DNA of 49,755 nt. It comes from Candidatus Heimdallarchaeota archaeon (GTDB lineage Archaea; Asgardarchaeota; Heimdallarchaeia; Hodarchaeales; Hodarchaeaceae). The notes under the pieces are model-generated. The model was not told the DNA's origin, searched no databases, and was given only the letters and a program-made list of their open reading frames with translations. Position numbers and translations under genes: made by a program. The stretch is taken from assembly GCA_019057635.1 (NCBI GenBank), contig DXJL01000174.1:1-49755 (forward strand). The letters run 5' to 3'. This document shows positions 26,035 through 35,802 of the stretch, in pieces. How positions within the stretch are numbered: position 1 is the stretch's first letter; each line of letters begins with the position of its first letter.

Positions 26035-27300
26035 ATGCGTACCAAGAAACACCCTCAACCGCAGTTAGCGATCCGAATGCAGCTGAAAACGCGGCCCGTA
26101 TTTACTGATTTGTGCACCTGTGCGAAAAATCTCTATAATTGCGCAACCTATGAGGTTCGCCAAGAATTCTTCAGGACAGGGAAATGGCTCCAGTATACGG
26201 CGCTATATCATCGGCTCAAGCACGAACCTGTCTATCTAGCATTAAAACACATCTCGGATAGCTATTTACCCCAGCAAGTCTTACGACAGATAGAACAGGT
26301 CTGGCGCGGTTTTTTTAACGCACTGAAAGCCTGGAAAAATGATCCCACTAAGTTTCAAACCCGGCCTCGAACCCCACGCTATAAACCCAAGAATGGGATG
26401 CATATGCTAAGTTTTCCTCGGCCCCGCGTTCGTATCCGTAATAACCAAATATTATTTGCCCGAAATCTCATGGCTCGAGGCTTTCCGACCTTTCCAGTGG
26501 GGTCTCTTCCAGTAACAGCCGAAACGTGTATGGGAGCACGACTCGTTCCATTTTATGATCGTTTTGTGGTAGAAATAATTTATAAAGTGCAAGAGCAACA
26601 ATTTCCTTCTACTGATTTTCCTTCCCGTTCTATGGGAATTGATCTCGGACTCACCAACCTCGTAACTACGTCAGACGGCTTACTCGTCAAAGGCGGGGTT
26701 GTGAAGACCATTAATCAGTGGTATAACAAGCAGCTTGCGCATTATAGATCCAGGGCTTCCACCTGCAACCACCCGCTGATTACTCATCGCATTCTGCGGC
26801 TCCATCGGGTACGGACGAACAAACTCCGAGATTTCTTCCATCAAACCACACGGCGCCTCATCACTTATTGTTTAGCACACAATATTGAGACCTTAGTCAT
26901 TGGCTATAATACAGGATGGAAACAACATTGCAACCTGGGAAAACGCACCAATCAATCGTTTGTCCAACTTCCCTTCCTCCAGTTAGTCCGTATGCTCGAA
27001 TATAAAGCTAAACTTGTGGGCATGACAGTAATTCGCGTGAACGAAGCGTATACCTCCCAAGAGTGTAGTAAGTGTGGCCATATAGATAAAAAGAGCCGAA
27101 AATCTCGAGGTTCCTTTTGCTGTCAGGGGTGCGGAGTTCATCTGCATACTGATTATAATGCCGCTTGCAATATTCTTCAACGGTTTCACCCTGATCCCCA
27201 AGTAGTCCCCACGGTCAGTAACCCTTCTCTTGTTACTAACCTGCCGGATAGCGGATGTGTGACTCATCCTGTCCAGAATTCTTTTTATAGAGTTGTCTGA
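26035..27300 (+). CDS. tnpB: Intact TnpB-family protein (IS200/IS605, tnpB-only), GC-rich
   Basis: About 421 residues from the ATG at 26035, with AAAGGAG just upstream. RuvC-I Asp203 is in GIDLGLTNLVTTSDG and RuvC-III Asp373 in HTDYNAACN; the zinc ribbon is CSKCG...CCQGCG. The usual RuvC-II Glu position reads VIGYNTGWKQ (Gly290). Glu337 in NEAYTSQECSKCG is a possible substitute, as I recall for rearranged TnpB active sites. Family knowledge: TnpB is an RNA-guided nuclease of IS200/IS605 elements. No tnpA is seen. GC content is far above the surroundings (35 of 60 bases in 26761-26820), suggesting recent transfer. It sits between the tRNA-Arg cluster and lonB. Confidence 0.9.
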   Translation: MRTKKHPQPQLAIRMQLKTRPVFTDLCTCAKNLYNCATYEVRQEFFRTGKWLQYTALYHRLKHEPVYLALKHISDSYLPQQVLRQIEQVWRGFFNALKAWKNDPTKFQTRPRTPRYKPKNGMHMLSFPRPRVRIRNNQILFARNLMARGFPTFPVGSLPVTAETCMGARLVPFYDRFVVEIIYKVQEQQFPSTDFPSRSMGIDLGLTNLVTTSDGLLVKGGVVKTINQWYNKQLAHYRSRASTCNHPLITHRILRLHRVRTNKLRDFFHQTTRRLITYCLAHNIETLVIGYNTGWKQHCNLGKRTNQSFVQLPFLQLVRMLEYKAKLVGMTVIRVNEAYTSQECSKCGHIDKKSRKSRGSFCCQGCGVHLHTDYNAACNILQRFHPDPQVVPTVSNPSLVTNLPDSGCVTHPVQNSFYRVV

Positions 27301-27359
27301 TAAAATTAGTCATGAAGTAGGATTTTGTTTTCAATCGAATAAAAATATTCAATAAAACT

Positions 27360-29303
27360 TTAACTTGGATAACCAACGGATTTGAGGGATGATCTCATGC
27401 CCTGCAGCTTAGTTGATGGATCAAGATTCACATCTCGACTCTTAGAGTCCCATCCTACTAGAGCAATGGCTAAAACTTCCTCTAATGTCTCTACAGGATG
27501 AATTTTTATAGCATCCTTAATCTTGTCTTCTAGAACTACATCTTCAAGATTTGATTTCGGTATAATGACTTCCTTGATGCCCGCTTCATACGCGCCTTCA
27601 ATCTTTGCAGTAGCTCCTCCGATTGGTAATACAGTACCTCTTACAGAGAATGATCCAGTCATAGCAAGACCTTGTCGGACAGGTAGGTTCTCTAAGTCGC
27701 TCATTATCGCAGTAGCAATTGTTATACTGGCACTATCTCCATCTATCCCATGAACTCCTAAAAATTGTATGTGAAAATCTAGATTTCTAATATTCGTACC
27801 AGCATATTTTTTGAACCATGCAGATACATTTTGCACTGATTCACGAGCAATCACACGTAAACTCCCCGTTGCTATTACTCTTCCACCTATTCCCTGAGCA
27901 GGAGTCACAGTTGCCTCAATAGGGGTAATATGTCCACCACGGGCAGCACCAGAGTCGCCAGCCATAACAGCAAGACCGTTAACACGACCTATGATGGTTC
28001 CCACCGTTTCAAATATTTTATATTCTTTTTTGATTTCTATTTGCTTGTCTGCAATTTGATTTTCGAGTGATCGTGCGAGAGGTCGTGATGCAAACACATG
28101 TCGAGCTTCAACGAATGGGACTCCTTCTTCTCTTGCTAGATCTCCTGCAGCTCTTATTAAACCACCCAAATCACGAAGTCGTAAAGTTAAATGGTGTTTT
28201 CTGTCAGCTCGTTTCTTCGCTTCCAATATAATCGTAAGTACTGCTGCACGTGAGAAGTGAGGAATCTTACCGTCATTCGTTATTTCTTGGGCTACAAATC
28301 GAACTAATTTCCTTCGATTCTCCATAGTATCTTTCATAACATGGTTTACGGCGATTTCATATCCATATCCACGAATTCTAGATCGTAATGCAGGATGCAT
28401 CCGTCTAACTGTATCAATATTACCTGAAGCGACTAAAACAAAATCACAGGGAACAGCGTCTGTTCTTACCATTGCCCCACTGGATAGCTCCGAGCGGCCG
28501 GTAATGGAAAGTTGCCTGTCTTGCATTGCAGTTAATAGTTGTTGTTGTGTTTTTTGGTTCAATGTTGCTACTTCATCAATATATAGGACACCTTTGTGCG
28601 ATTTATGAATTAACCCAGCCTCAACACGGTCATGTGCCGGAGTTCCTAAACCACCAGATTGGAAAGGGTCATGTCGAACGTCTCCTAAGAGAGCCCCTGC
28701 ATGTGCTCCTGTGGCATCATTAAACGGTGCACTACTACGTTCAGAATTATCCACTAGTAGTTTTGGTACAAGATTCTCTTTTCTTGATCTGAATTGGCCT
28801 ATAACGAAAAAGGCAACGAGAGCAACAAGAATAGCAAAGAGTAGGGGATTACCCTCTGGATTGGTTACCTGTAGAACTAAACCGATAAGAATAACAAGCG
28901 CAGGAATACCTAACAATAACATACTTCTTTGTTGATCGGTCTTTCTGGCTAATTGTTTATAGTGATCTACAATTTTTCTTCCTTCCACTGCAGGAACTGT
29001 CATGATTCTCGGTGTGTGGGAGTCATTTTGGTTGGGTAAGCACAATATATCTTCTAATTCTTCACGTGGAAGTAACTCAGCCAGAGCTTGCCCTAACATG
29101 GATTTTCCTGTACCAGGATCACCAATTAATAAGACATTTCTTCTCTGAATCGCTGCTTTTTTAATAATTGCAACTGATGGTTCTTGACCGATAACCCGGT
29201 CGACTAATCTAGAGGGAATAGGAATATCTTGTGTAGTTTCAAATTCCATGTCAACATCAATCGATTCACTCTTGACCTGTACCATAATTTCATTCAACTT
29301 CAT
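27360..29303 (-). CDS. lonB: Archaeal membrane Lon protease (LonB)
   Basis: 647 residues. Walker A GDPGTGKS (about residues 55-62), then two membrane helices inserted in the AAA domain (LLLGIPALVILIGLVLQV and LLFAILVALVAFFVIG, about 130-170), Walker B GVLYIDEVATLN, and a C-terminal protease domain with the Ser-Lys dyad (GIDGDSASITIA and GGATAKIEGA). It degrades membrane and misfolded proteins. ATG start; monocistronic. Length matches LonB rather than bacterial LonA. Confidence 0.95.
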   Translation of the reverse strand: MKLNEIMVQVKSESIDVDMEFETTQDIPIPSRLVDRVIGQEPSVAIIKKAAIQRRNVLLIGDPGTGKSMLGQALAELLPREELEDILCLPNQNDSHTPRIMTVPAVEGRKIVDHYKQLARKTDQQRSMLLLGIPALVILIGLVLQVTNPEGNPLLFAILVALVAFFVIGQFRSRKENLVPKLLVDNSERSSAPFNDATGAHAGALLGDVRHDPFQSGGLGTPAHDRVEAGLIHKSHKGVLYIDEVATLNQKTQQQLLTAMQDRQLSITGRSELSSGAMVRTDAVPCDFVLVASGNIDTVRRMHPALRSRIRGYGYEIAVNHVMKDTMENRRKLVRFVAQEITNDGKIPHFSRAAVLTIILEAKKRADRKHHLTLRLRDLGGLIRAAGDLAREEGVPFVEARHVFASRPLARSLENQIADKQIEIKKEYKIFETVGTIIGRVNGLAVMAGDSGAARGGHITPIEATVTPAQGIGGRVIATGSLRVIARESVQNVSAWFKKYAGTNIRNLDFHIQFLGVHGIDGDSASITIATAIMSDLENLPVRQGLAMTGSFSVRGTVLPIGGATAKIEGAYEAGIKEVIIPKSNLEDVVLEDKIKDAIKIHPVETLEEVLAIALVGWDSKSRDVNLDPSTKLQGMRSSLKSVGYPS

Positions 29304-29714
29304 AGAAAGCTGGACTTAACAGATGCATTTGCTAGCTCGTTCATAAAATGATTAGAATAAGCTAAATGTTATTAATGGATTGAGAAAACATCTGTTCTTT
29401 CATATCTACTTATGTCCCTCTTCCATCGAATTCTTTTAAATGACTAGGTTTCATGAAGTCGAACTAAGTGGGAAAAAATCAAACGCAGGAATATTAACAT
29501 TATTCACGTTTATTGCCGAATCATTCGAGTTTTCACCTTTTAACTTAATCCAATTATTATTTATCTTTAAGATTTCCCCTTCAATATGAAAACTCCTATG
29601 AAAACGCTAAATCGATACGCTTAGTGAAATTATATTAAGTTATCTGTCACAATCAAGCCTTAATATTTGGATAAACAAAAAAATTATTATGGTGGAGATA
29701 TTCATCACAAATTA
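29304..29714. other. Gene-free AT-rich spacer upstream of lonB
   Basis: Lies between lonB and the end of the methyltransferase gene, both on the minus strand. No credible open frame, tRNA-like fold or repeat is seen on either strand. It probably contains the lonB promoter. Confidence 0.4.
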
Positions 29715-30833
29715 TTACCGTAAAGAGAATACTAAAATTTTTCTGGTTAATGACCGGTGAATATATTGGTAAAATTTTCTATATGACGCATTGAGAATGG
29801 TAGCAGCCTCTTCTTCAAGATTAACTGTAGAAGGAACTGAAATGACCAAACGACTATTGGGGGAGAGAATTGACTTTATTTCTATGAAAAATTGTATTAG
29901 AAGATCATTCAGGTCGTAACCTTTAGTGGATGCAGCAGTTCCATACGGTGGATCCGTAATAACAGCTGATATTGCACCAAAACGAAATCCTAAATGTTTA
30001 GCATCCCCAAAAATTAAATTGGTTAGAGGAAAGGTGATTTTATCCGATGTTAAGTTCCTAAATGCTCCCCATACAATTCTACGATCAATTTCAATTCCCA
30101 CACTTCTGAAACCCAGTCTAGAGGCTTCCAGCAAAGCTCCCCCTGTTCCACAAAATGGATCCAATAGCCATTGGCCCTCTTTAATTGCTGTAAGATTGAC
30201 TAAGGTTCTTTGTAAAATTGGATTCATTGAACTTGGATGAAAAAAGGGACGATCCCTTGCAGTACGTTTTCTGACTGCTTGTCGCAAAGATTCTAAAATG
30301 TGTAAACCAAACCATAACCCGTACTTACTTACAATAACTCGATAAAGTTCTTCAGGTTGTTCTAAATCAACTTTTTTGTTAGGAAATCGCTTTAGAATAG
30401 CCGCTCCAAAATAATTTGTTATTTCTTGAGTAATCTGGGGTTTTGTTAATATTCCAACTGGATTTCTTATTCGTCGTGTTCTCACACAGAAAGTGGTTGT
30501 TGGTTCCAAGTCTAATAAATTATTGGTGTCAAAGGATTGTACTAATTCGTTAAATTCATTCGTAGAACTATTCTTGTATTCAACTTGAAAGAGCAATTTA
30601 CAGCAACAGTGAACCATTGTGGCTCTTTGTATCAACTTTTGAAGGATAGACCGTTCATCATTTTGTAATAATGTCTCTTTTAACTTAATATTGACAATTC
30701 GTGAGTCAAACGTACGCTCTAATTGGATCAGGTCATTCATGGATGAGATAATGCTTTCCAGCTCATAAAGAGCGAGTTCAGGATTCTCTCCTGATAAAAG
30801 ACAGAAATACTCAGAATTATAACTTGAATTCAT
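29715..30833 (-). CDS. THUMP-domain tRNA guanosine-10 N2-methyltransferase (Trm-G10/Trm11 type)
   Basis: 372 residues. The N-terminal region with CVRTRRI and HILESLRQAVRKRTARDRPFFHPSSMNPILQRTLVNL fits the THUMP/Trm11 layout. The methyltransferase motifs are LLDPFCGTGGALLEA (motif I) and VITDPPYGTAAS (motif IV, DPPYG). Family knowledge: it methylates the exocyclic N2 of G10 in tRNA. G10 lies in the D-stem, which here is interrupted by introns in two tRNA genes, so the order of splicing and modification matters. ATG start. Confidence 0.88.
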   Translation of the reverse strand: MNSSYNSEYFCLLSGENPELALYELESIISSMNDLIQLERTFDSRIVNIKLKETLLQNDERSILQKLIQRATMVHCCCKLLFQVEYKNSSTNEFNELVQSFDTNNLLDLEPTTTFCVRTRRIRNPVGILTKPQITQEITNYFGAAILKRFPNKKVDLEQPEELYRVIVSKYGLWFGLHILESLRQAVRKRTARDRPFFHPSSMNPILQRTLVNLTAIKEGQWLLDPFCGTGGALLEASRLGFRSVGIEIDRRIVWGAFRNLTSDKITFPLTNLIFGDAKHLGFRFGAISAVITDPPYGTAASTKGYDLNDLLIQFFIEIKSILSPNSRLVISVPSTVNLEEEAATILNASYRKFYQYIHRSLTRKILVFSLR

Positions 30834-30895
30834 AACCAGCTATCCATCATAGTTATAATAACTTATGCAAAGATAAATTTGTCATGTATGATATT

Positions 30896-32002
30896 TTAAG
30901 AGTAGTAGGTCAAATTTTCATTGAAAATATTTGCCTTCAGCAATGAATCATTTAATTCTTTCATTGTAATTCTAGTTCGATCGTATAATACGGCATAATG
31001 AATAGCGCTCTTAATGATTTTTTCTTTCAAGTCTCTTCCAGACCAATGAGCTGTCTGTTGCACAATCAAATCCCAAGATATTTCAATAAAAGGAATTGGA
31101 GATAAATTAGCGTATAAATCCAGTATTTCTCGTCTCTCAAAATGGTTAGGATCTTTGAATTCAATCAAATCTTCGAATCTACTTAAAATCGCCGAATCGA
31201 GAATTTTAGGTTGGTTTGTTGAACCTACAGTAATGATTCCCTGATTAGTATCAATACCATCCATTTCTCCTAACAAGGTACTTACTAACTCAACCACATC
31301 TCCCCTTATGCTTTGATAATTTCTCTTCAATGCGATTGAGTCAAGTTCATCAATAAATATAACAGCTGGAGCAGATCTTCTCGCTTCAGCATATAGGTTT
31401 TTAATTTTTCTCGCCCCATCACCCACATAAACACCTAGTAAATCGCTTGCTTTAATCAAGAATATTGAGCTTTTAATATTATGAGAAAGAGCTTTAGCCA
31501 TCATCGTTTTTCCATTTCCTGGAGGCCCCCAGAAGAGGATGTTCTTAGGTGCCCAATGAGATTTCATTAATTCTTTATTACTTAGAAACTTACTAATAAT
31601 CTGACATTTTTCTTTGGCATTCTGTTGACCCACAATTTCTGCGAAAGTTGTATGTTGCTGACTTACCTTATTAGCTGGATCAACTTTTTGTTCAGAATAC
31701 AAAAAAATTTGAGTATTCTTAGTAATTTGAGAGTTCTTTGGTTCGACAGTTATTGCGCGAAAAGCATAATCTGGAAATAAGAGAGAATCAAATAAAAAGT
31801 TCCCTTTTTCTACTACGAGCCCAATCCATTGGCTTCGTGCATAATGCTGAAAAAGGGAAGGATCATCAGTTGACAAGTAAGGGGAAGAATCATCTCCTGC
31901 TTTTAATGGATAACCTACAGGTGTTAATACCAATCTATTCATCTTTGATGCAGTTTTAGCAAAAGCTTCTTGTTTGGGTTTAATTTTTGACTGATGTTCC
32001 AC
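30896..32002 (-). CDS. Single-domain AAA+ ATPase (COG1223-like)
   Basis: 368 residues. An N-terminal region of about 125 residues is followed by FAEIVGQQNAKEKCQIISKFL, WAPKNILFWGPPGNGKTMMAKAL (Walker A GPPGNGKT, Asn for Thr) and VIFIDELDSIALKR (Walker B). The WAPKNILF-type segment is characteristic of the archaeal predicted-ATPase group I know as COG1223. It resembles proteasome-activating AAA proteins but lacks a coiled-coil N-terminus. The substrate is unknown. GTG start; the preceding methyltransferase gene is on the same strand, 62 bases further on. Confidence 0.78.
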   Translation of the reverse strand: MEHQSKIKPKQEAFAKTASKMNRLVLTPVGYPLKAGDDSSPYLSTDDPSLFQHYARSQWIGLVVEKGNFLFDSLLFPDYAFRAITVEPKNSQITKNTQIFLYSEQKVDPANKVSQQHTTFAEIVGQQNAKEKCQIISKFLSNKELMKSHWAPKNILFWGPPGNGKTMMAKALSHNIKSSIFLIKASDLLGVYVGDGARKIKNLYAEARRSAPAVIFIDELDSIALKRNYQSIRGDVVELVSTLLGEMDGIDTNQGIITVGSTNQPKILDSAILSRFEDLIEFKDPNHFERREILDLYANLSPIPFIEISWDLIVQQTAHWSGRDLKEKIIKSAIHYAVLYDRTRITMKELNDSLLKANIFNENLTYYS

Positions 32003-32240
32003 TCTTATGTTCCATCTCCATACATTAATCTAATATTTAAAGAATCTTAGACGTCTTTCAAATCTTTTTTTGCGATCTGAATGATTCTTTTCGATAATAG
32101 AACAACTTTTAATTTCTTCAGTATTGAGATGTTAATGCCCATTAGTAGTGTTTAACTGGAGATCAATACACTATCAGCATTCGTATGAGTATTCAGAATT
32201 GTCGAAGAAAGAAATTCTGCTTATTCGAATAAAACTATAA

Positions 32241-32343
32241 GGGTTCGTGGTCTAGCTTGGCTAGGATCCGTGCCTGGGGTGCACGAGTTCAGGGGTTCGA
32301 ACTTATGCTTGTGATGAGCATAACGAAATTCCCCTCGAACCCA
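32241..32343 (+). tRNA. tRNA-Pro(GGG) with a T-loop intron
   Basis: Acceptor GGGTTCG/CGAACCC, discriminator A; D-stem GTCT/GGAT; anticodon stem CGTGC/GCACG with loop CTGGGGT, anticodon GGG; variable AGTTC; T-stem AGGGG/CCCCT, whose loop TTCGAA is split by about 28 nt (32302-32329) before the last loop base. The insert folds as TTATGC...GCATAA. The spliced product is 75 nt. It sits upstream of ftsZ. A T-rich run follows (32348-32365). CCA is not encoded. Confidence 0.92.
32302..32329 (+). other. Noncanonical T-loop tRNA intron
   Basis: About 28 nt inside the T-loop of tRNA-Pro(GGG), with a 6-bp TTATGC/GCATAA stem. Ends may shift by 1-2 nt. Same relative place as the intron of tRNA-Gly(CCC) at 46586. 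Confidence 0.78.
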
Positions 32344-32478
32344 TTCTAATTCTCTTCTTTTTCCTCCCTGATCTATGGGTGTTTTCTTTACTTAATTCAG
32401 ACATAATATGACGATATTACCCTATCCTATAATATTTTTGTCGGTTAATGGTACATAACAGAAAGGAAGGCTAATCCA

Positions 32479-33750
32479 ATGGAATCAATTTTAAAAGATG
32501 CTTTAAGCGGAACAGGATCGTTCAAAAATCTAGGAGAGGTAAAACGGGAGCGAACTACGCAATTTATACCATCACCTCCAAAAATTGATGATGAAATAGC
32601 AGATATTTTGACAGAAAGACTGCCCAAAGTCCAAGTTATAGGAGTTGGAGGTGCAGGAAATAATGCAATTTTTCGATTAATGAATACAGAAGTAGATGCT
32701 GAATGTGTAGCAGTCAACACTGATGCTCAACACTTATTGTCAACACGTGCACACAAGAAGCTACTTATTGGAAAAGATACTTCCAGAGGGTTTGGAGCAG
32801 GAAACAACCCGGAAATTGGGGAAGCCGCTGCTCGGGAATCCATAGAAGATATCAAAAGTACTCTGAGTGCCAATATGGTATTTATTACATGTGGACTAGG
32901 TGGAGGAACAGGTACAGGTGCAGCTCACGTGATCGCTAGGCAGGCCAAAGAAAAAGGAGCCTTAACTGTATCAATCTGTACTTTGCCCTTCCAAATGGAA
33001 GGTGTAAAGAGATATGAAAATGCACGTCAGGGATTAAAAAAATTGTATGATGCCTCTGACACTGTGATAGTCGTACCTAATGAAAAACTTCTCGAGCTCT
33101 CTGATGATATTACAATGATGGCAGCATTCAGAATAGCTGATGCTGTCTTATTAAGAGCCGTAATGGCCATTACAGAGCTTATTACGAAACCACAACTCAT
33201 TAACCTTGATTTTGCAGATGTAAAAAAGATACTAACTGAAGGTGGTATGGCAATGATTGGATTAGGGGAATCTGATCACCAGACTATGAAAGTTGATGAA
33301 GCTGTCTACGAAGCATTAAGAAATCCATTACTTGATGATTTGGATATTAGTCGAGCAAAAAAAGGACTCATTTGTGTGTCTGGTGGTGAAGGATTGGCCT
33401 TAAAGGATGCAGAAGAAGCAGTGATGAAAATTGCTACAGAAATAGATAATTCTGCTGAAATCATTTGGGGAGCAACAATCGATCCAGACCTTGGAAATAA
33501 AATCCGAGTAATTGTGGTATTAAGTGATGTGCACTCACCTTTAACCGAAAATGAGGGATTATATTATTCAAAGAGTGATTTAGAGTCATTACTTGCTGAT
33601 CTAGACTCACCTTTCTCGGTCATTTCGTCAAAAAATCGGGACTCAGGTGAGTTGAGAAACAATTTACCCTCCGCACGCTTCTCCTTGGAGGATGATCAAG
33701 ACACAAGTGAAGGTAAAACTCGCAAAAAGAAATTTTTAGGGCTGTTTTGA
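32479..33750 (+). CDS. ftsZ: Cell division GTPase FtsZ
   Basis: 423 residues. The N-terminal extension of about 50 residues precedes VQVIGVGGAGNNAIFRL; the GTP-binding tubulin signature GGGTGTGAA is near residue 141; VNTDAQHL and the T7 loop NLDFADVKKIL (about 241-251), which completes GTP hydrolysis, are present. The C-terminal linker ends in a basic KTRKKKFLGLF tail, a likely membrane- or partner-binding peptide. ATG with AAAGGAAGG upstream. Asgard genomes are known to hold FtsZ; one copy is seen here. Confidence 0.96.
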   Translation: MESILKDALSGTGSFKNLGEVKRERTTQFIPSPPKIDDEIADILTERLPKVQVIGVGGAGNNAIFRLMNTEVDAECVAVNTDAQHLLSTRAHKKLLIGKDTSRGFGAGNNPEIGEAAARESIEDIKSTLSANMVFITCGLGGGTGTGAAHVIARQAKEKGALTVSICTLPFQMEGVKRYENARQGLKKLYDASDTVIVVPNEKLLELSDDITMMAAFRIADAVLLRAVMAITELITKPQLINLDFADVKKILTEGGMAMIGLGESDHQTMKVDEAVYEALRNPLLDDLDISRAKKGLICVSGGEGLALKDAEEAVMKIATEIDNSAEIIWGATIDPDLGNKIRVIVVLSDVHSPLTENEGLYYSKSDLESLLADLDSPFSVISSKNRDSGELRNNLPSARFSLEDDQDTSEGKTRKKKFLGLF

Positions 33751-33828
33751 CTGATAGACAAATTTCGATTAAATCCCTAACTTCTTTTTATTCGGTTCAT
33801 AATATTATATTAACAATTATTAAGGGAT

Positions 33829-34485
33829 TTAGTTAATACTTAGCCCAATTTTTTCAGCGAAAACTTCCATTCCTTCTCCGGTCTTTGCACTAGTGGGAAC
33901 TACTTCCAGTTGAGGGTATAACTCTTTAGATCCTTGTATAATTTCATGAATATCGATATCCATTGCTAGAGCAAGATCAATTTTGTTAAGGACAGCTAAA
34001 TCGCTCATTCTGAAAGTAACAGGATGTTTTCGGAAGACATACGGGCCTTCTGTTACACTTGTAATTGTTATCTTCTTATCAGCGCCAACATCAGTTGATG
34101 ATGGGCAAATTAGATTTCCAACATTTTCAACAAAAATGAAGTCATATTTTTGAAGGTCAATTGTGTCCAGTGCTTTCTCAATCTGAAACGCCATGAGATG
34201 ACACCCTCGTCCTGTATTAATCTGAATACATTTACTTCCAAATCTGCTAATTCTTTGAGCATCAATATCAGTCGCCAGATCTCCATTAATCACGAGAAAC
34301 TTTTGATTTTTCGCGAATTCTCTTGAAAAATATTCCAGGACGGAAGTTTTTCCAGATCCAACGCTTCCCATTATATCAATCATCGGAATATCAAAGTTTT
34401 GTCTTTTTTGACGAATTCTTCCTGCAATTTGATCATTTTTCTCCTGAATCTTTTGATCTATCTTCACATTTGTTACTTGGGGCAC
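33829..34485 (-). CDS. hypB: Hydrogenase maturation GTPase HypB
   Basis: 218 residues. P-loop MGSVGSGKTSVLEYF, then NGDLATDIDAQRI, the metal-binding CHLMAF region (GRGCHLM), VENVGNLICPSSTDVG and LNKIDLALAMDID are HypB motifs. It delivers nickel to [NiFe] hydrogenase. It lacks the His-rich N-terminal nickel store seen in some bacteria. The start is GTG, with GAGG 8 bases upstream. It is divergent from hypA across 70 bases, so the two probably share a promoter region. No hydrogenase genes are in the window. Confidence 0.93.
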   Translation of the reverse strand: MPQVTNVKIDQKIQEKNDQIAGRIRQKRQNFDIPMIDIMGSVGSGKTSVLEYFSREFAKNQKFLVINGDLATDIDAQRISRFGSKCIQINTGRGCHLMAFQIEKALDTIDLQKYDFIFVENVGNLICPSSTDVGADKKITITSVTEGPYVFRKHPVTFRMSDLAVLNKIDLALAMDIDIHEIIQGSKELYPQLEVVPTSAKTGEGMEVFAEKIGLSIN

Positions 34486-34555
34486 CTGTGGTTCCTCGTG
34501 TGAATGAAGGAAAGAGTTTTTTTTATCTCTTCTGTGGATGATAAACTGAACCTAA

Positions 34556-34927
34556 ATGCACGAATTTTCTCTAGCTCAATCAGTACAAGAAACAGTAGTT
34601 ACTATTGCGAAAGAACGCGCAGCAAAAGAAATAAAGAAGGTTATTCTCAAGTTTGGTGCATTTGCTCTAATTGAGGAAGATCAATTCAGATTCTGCTTTG
34701 ATATCCTGAAAAAAGAATCAAAATTGCTTGAAAACGCAGAGTTGGAGATAATTTGGATTTCAGGGGAACTAAGATGCCAAGAATGTAATTTTGAAGGGAA
34801 GATTGAAGATATCCCGCAGAAACATACCGAACTTGCTCCCATATTTCAATGTCCGACATGTGAAAGTTTTGCAACAGATATAATATCAGGAACCGAAGCC
34901 AATATTGACTCTATTGTAATCAATTGA
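34556..34927 (+). CDS. hypA: Hydrogenase nickel insertion protein HypA
   Basis: 123 residues. The N-terminal MHEFSLAQSV carries the nickel-binding His2 and Glu3; the zinc-binding CxxC pairs are CQEC and CPTC. Length and order fit HypA. It works with HypB to load nickel. ATG at once at the start; the intergenic region to hypB is short. Urease or other nickel enzymes could also be served. Confidence 0.92.
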   Translation: MHEFSLAQSVQETVVTIAKERAAKEIKKVILKFGAFALIEEDQFRFCFDILKKESKLLENAELEIIWISGELRCQECNFEGKIEDIPQKHTELAPIFQCPTCESFATDIISGTEANIDSIVIN

Positions 34928-34982
34928 GATTGGCTCAAAGCTTACAACGATTTTCTCAAAAATCCCGCCCTCTAATATCATC

Positions 34983-35465
34983 CTACTTTACTATGCAATT
35001 AATACGACTATTACGGGAGTCTAATATACAATGAAAGATTGCTTTATTGTGGGGGTAAATAGTTATTTCGGTCTCTTTCCAATTTACGTTAATAATTTGA
35101 CCTACAAAAGCGTGATCCTTGAGTACAGGTTCACCTTGCATAACAACCATTGAATTATCTTCTTTGCTTACAAATAGGATATTATTTTTTCTTTGTGGAT
35201 CGCCCACTACCTCTGAGATTGGATGTATTTCTTCCCTGATTTCAAAACCTTTCGAGATCCATTTCATTCGAGTTCTGATTCCGAGATTTTTTGTTTGTTG
35301 GAATATTAAGATTCTAATTCCCGATATGATGAAGCCTATTTTCTCTGCACTATCTTCAGTTTTTAATTCTTTATAGCCAGTAACTTGGAAACCGGGTGAT
35401 TTTTCTTGGTTGGAAGGACTTAAAGAACAATGAATACTCTTGATAATTATTTTTTTTCCAGCCAC
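34983..35465 (-). CDS. Hypothetical protein
   Basis: 160 residues, not recognised. Beta-rich, soluble, with strands such as IIIKSIHCSLS, RILIFQQTKN, NNILFVSKEDNSMVVMQGEPVL and IIN-VNWKETEITIYPHNKAIFHCIL. No catalytic motif or membrane segment is seen. GTG start. It is convergent with hypA and divergent from the HDAC-family gene. Confidence 0.5.
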   Translation of the reverse strand: MAGKKIIIKSIHCSLSPSNQEKSPGFQVTGYKELKTEDSAEKIGFIISGIRILIFQQTKNLGIRTRMKWISKGFEIREEIHPISEVVGDPQRKNNILFVSKEDNSMVVMQGEPVLKDHAFVGQIINVNWKETEITIYPHNKAIFHCILDSRNSRINCIVK

Positions 35466-35802
35466 ATTGTGAACCCCTAATGGAATTTTGAATTATTAGA
35501 AGTTATCATTAATATAATAACTAATTTTACACTCTAAACTGGCTTATCGAATTGAAATTTCAACCTGAAATTAGGAAAAATGTCATTATTTACCCTAGCT
35601 AGGGTTTTTTGACGATTTCCTCTGATATTTTATATCCTCAGTCAGTAAATAGTGTGATATGATATGTACTACTAACAACCTTTGACAAGATAATTAAATC
35701 TTTACTTATTAAATGCTAATATCAGCAAATATAAAATTTTATTTTCTTATTCCAAGGAGATTCGTTTTTGTACAGAGATTCAAAAAGAAAGAGGAATAGA
35801 TA
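35466..35802. promoter_or_regulatory. Divergent AT-rich spacer, no gene
   Basis: Several TATA-like runs occur (e.g. AAATATAAAATTTTATTTT near 35726-35745, about 60-75 bases before the HDAC-family start). A short inverted CCCTAGCTAGGG element is seen near 35598-35609. No open frame. Confidence 0.45.

Noticed and set aside
25857..26108. Plus-strand frame overlapping the TnpB start
   Set aside because: Overlaps the TnpB N-terminus in another frame, has no recognisable domain and no ribosome-binding site.
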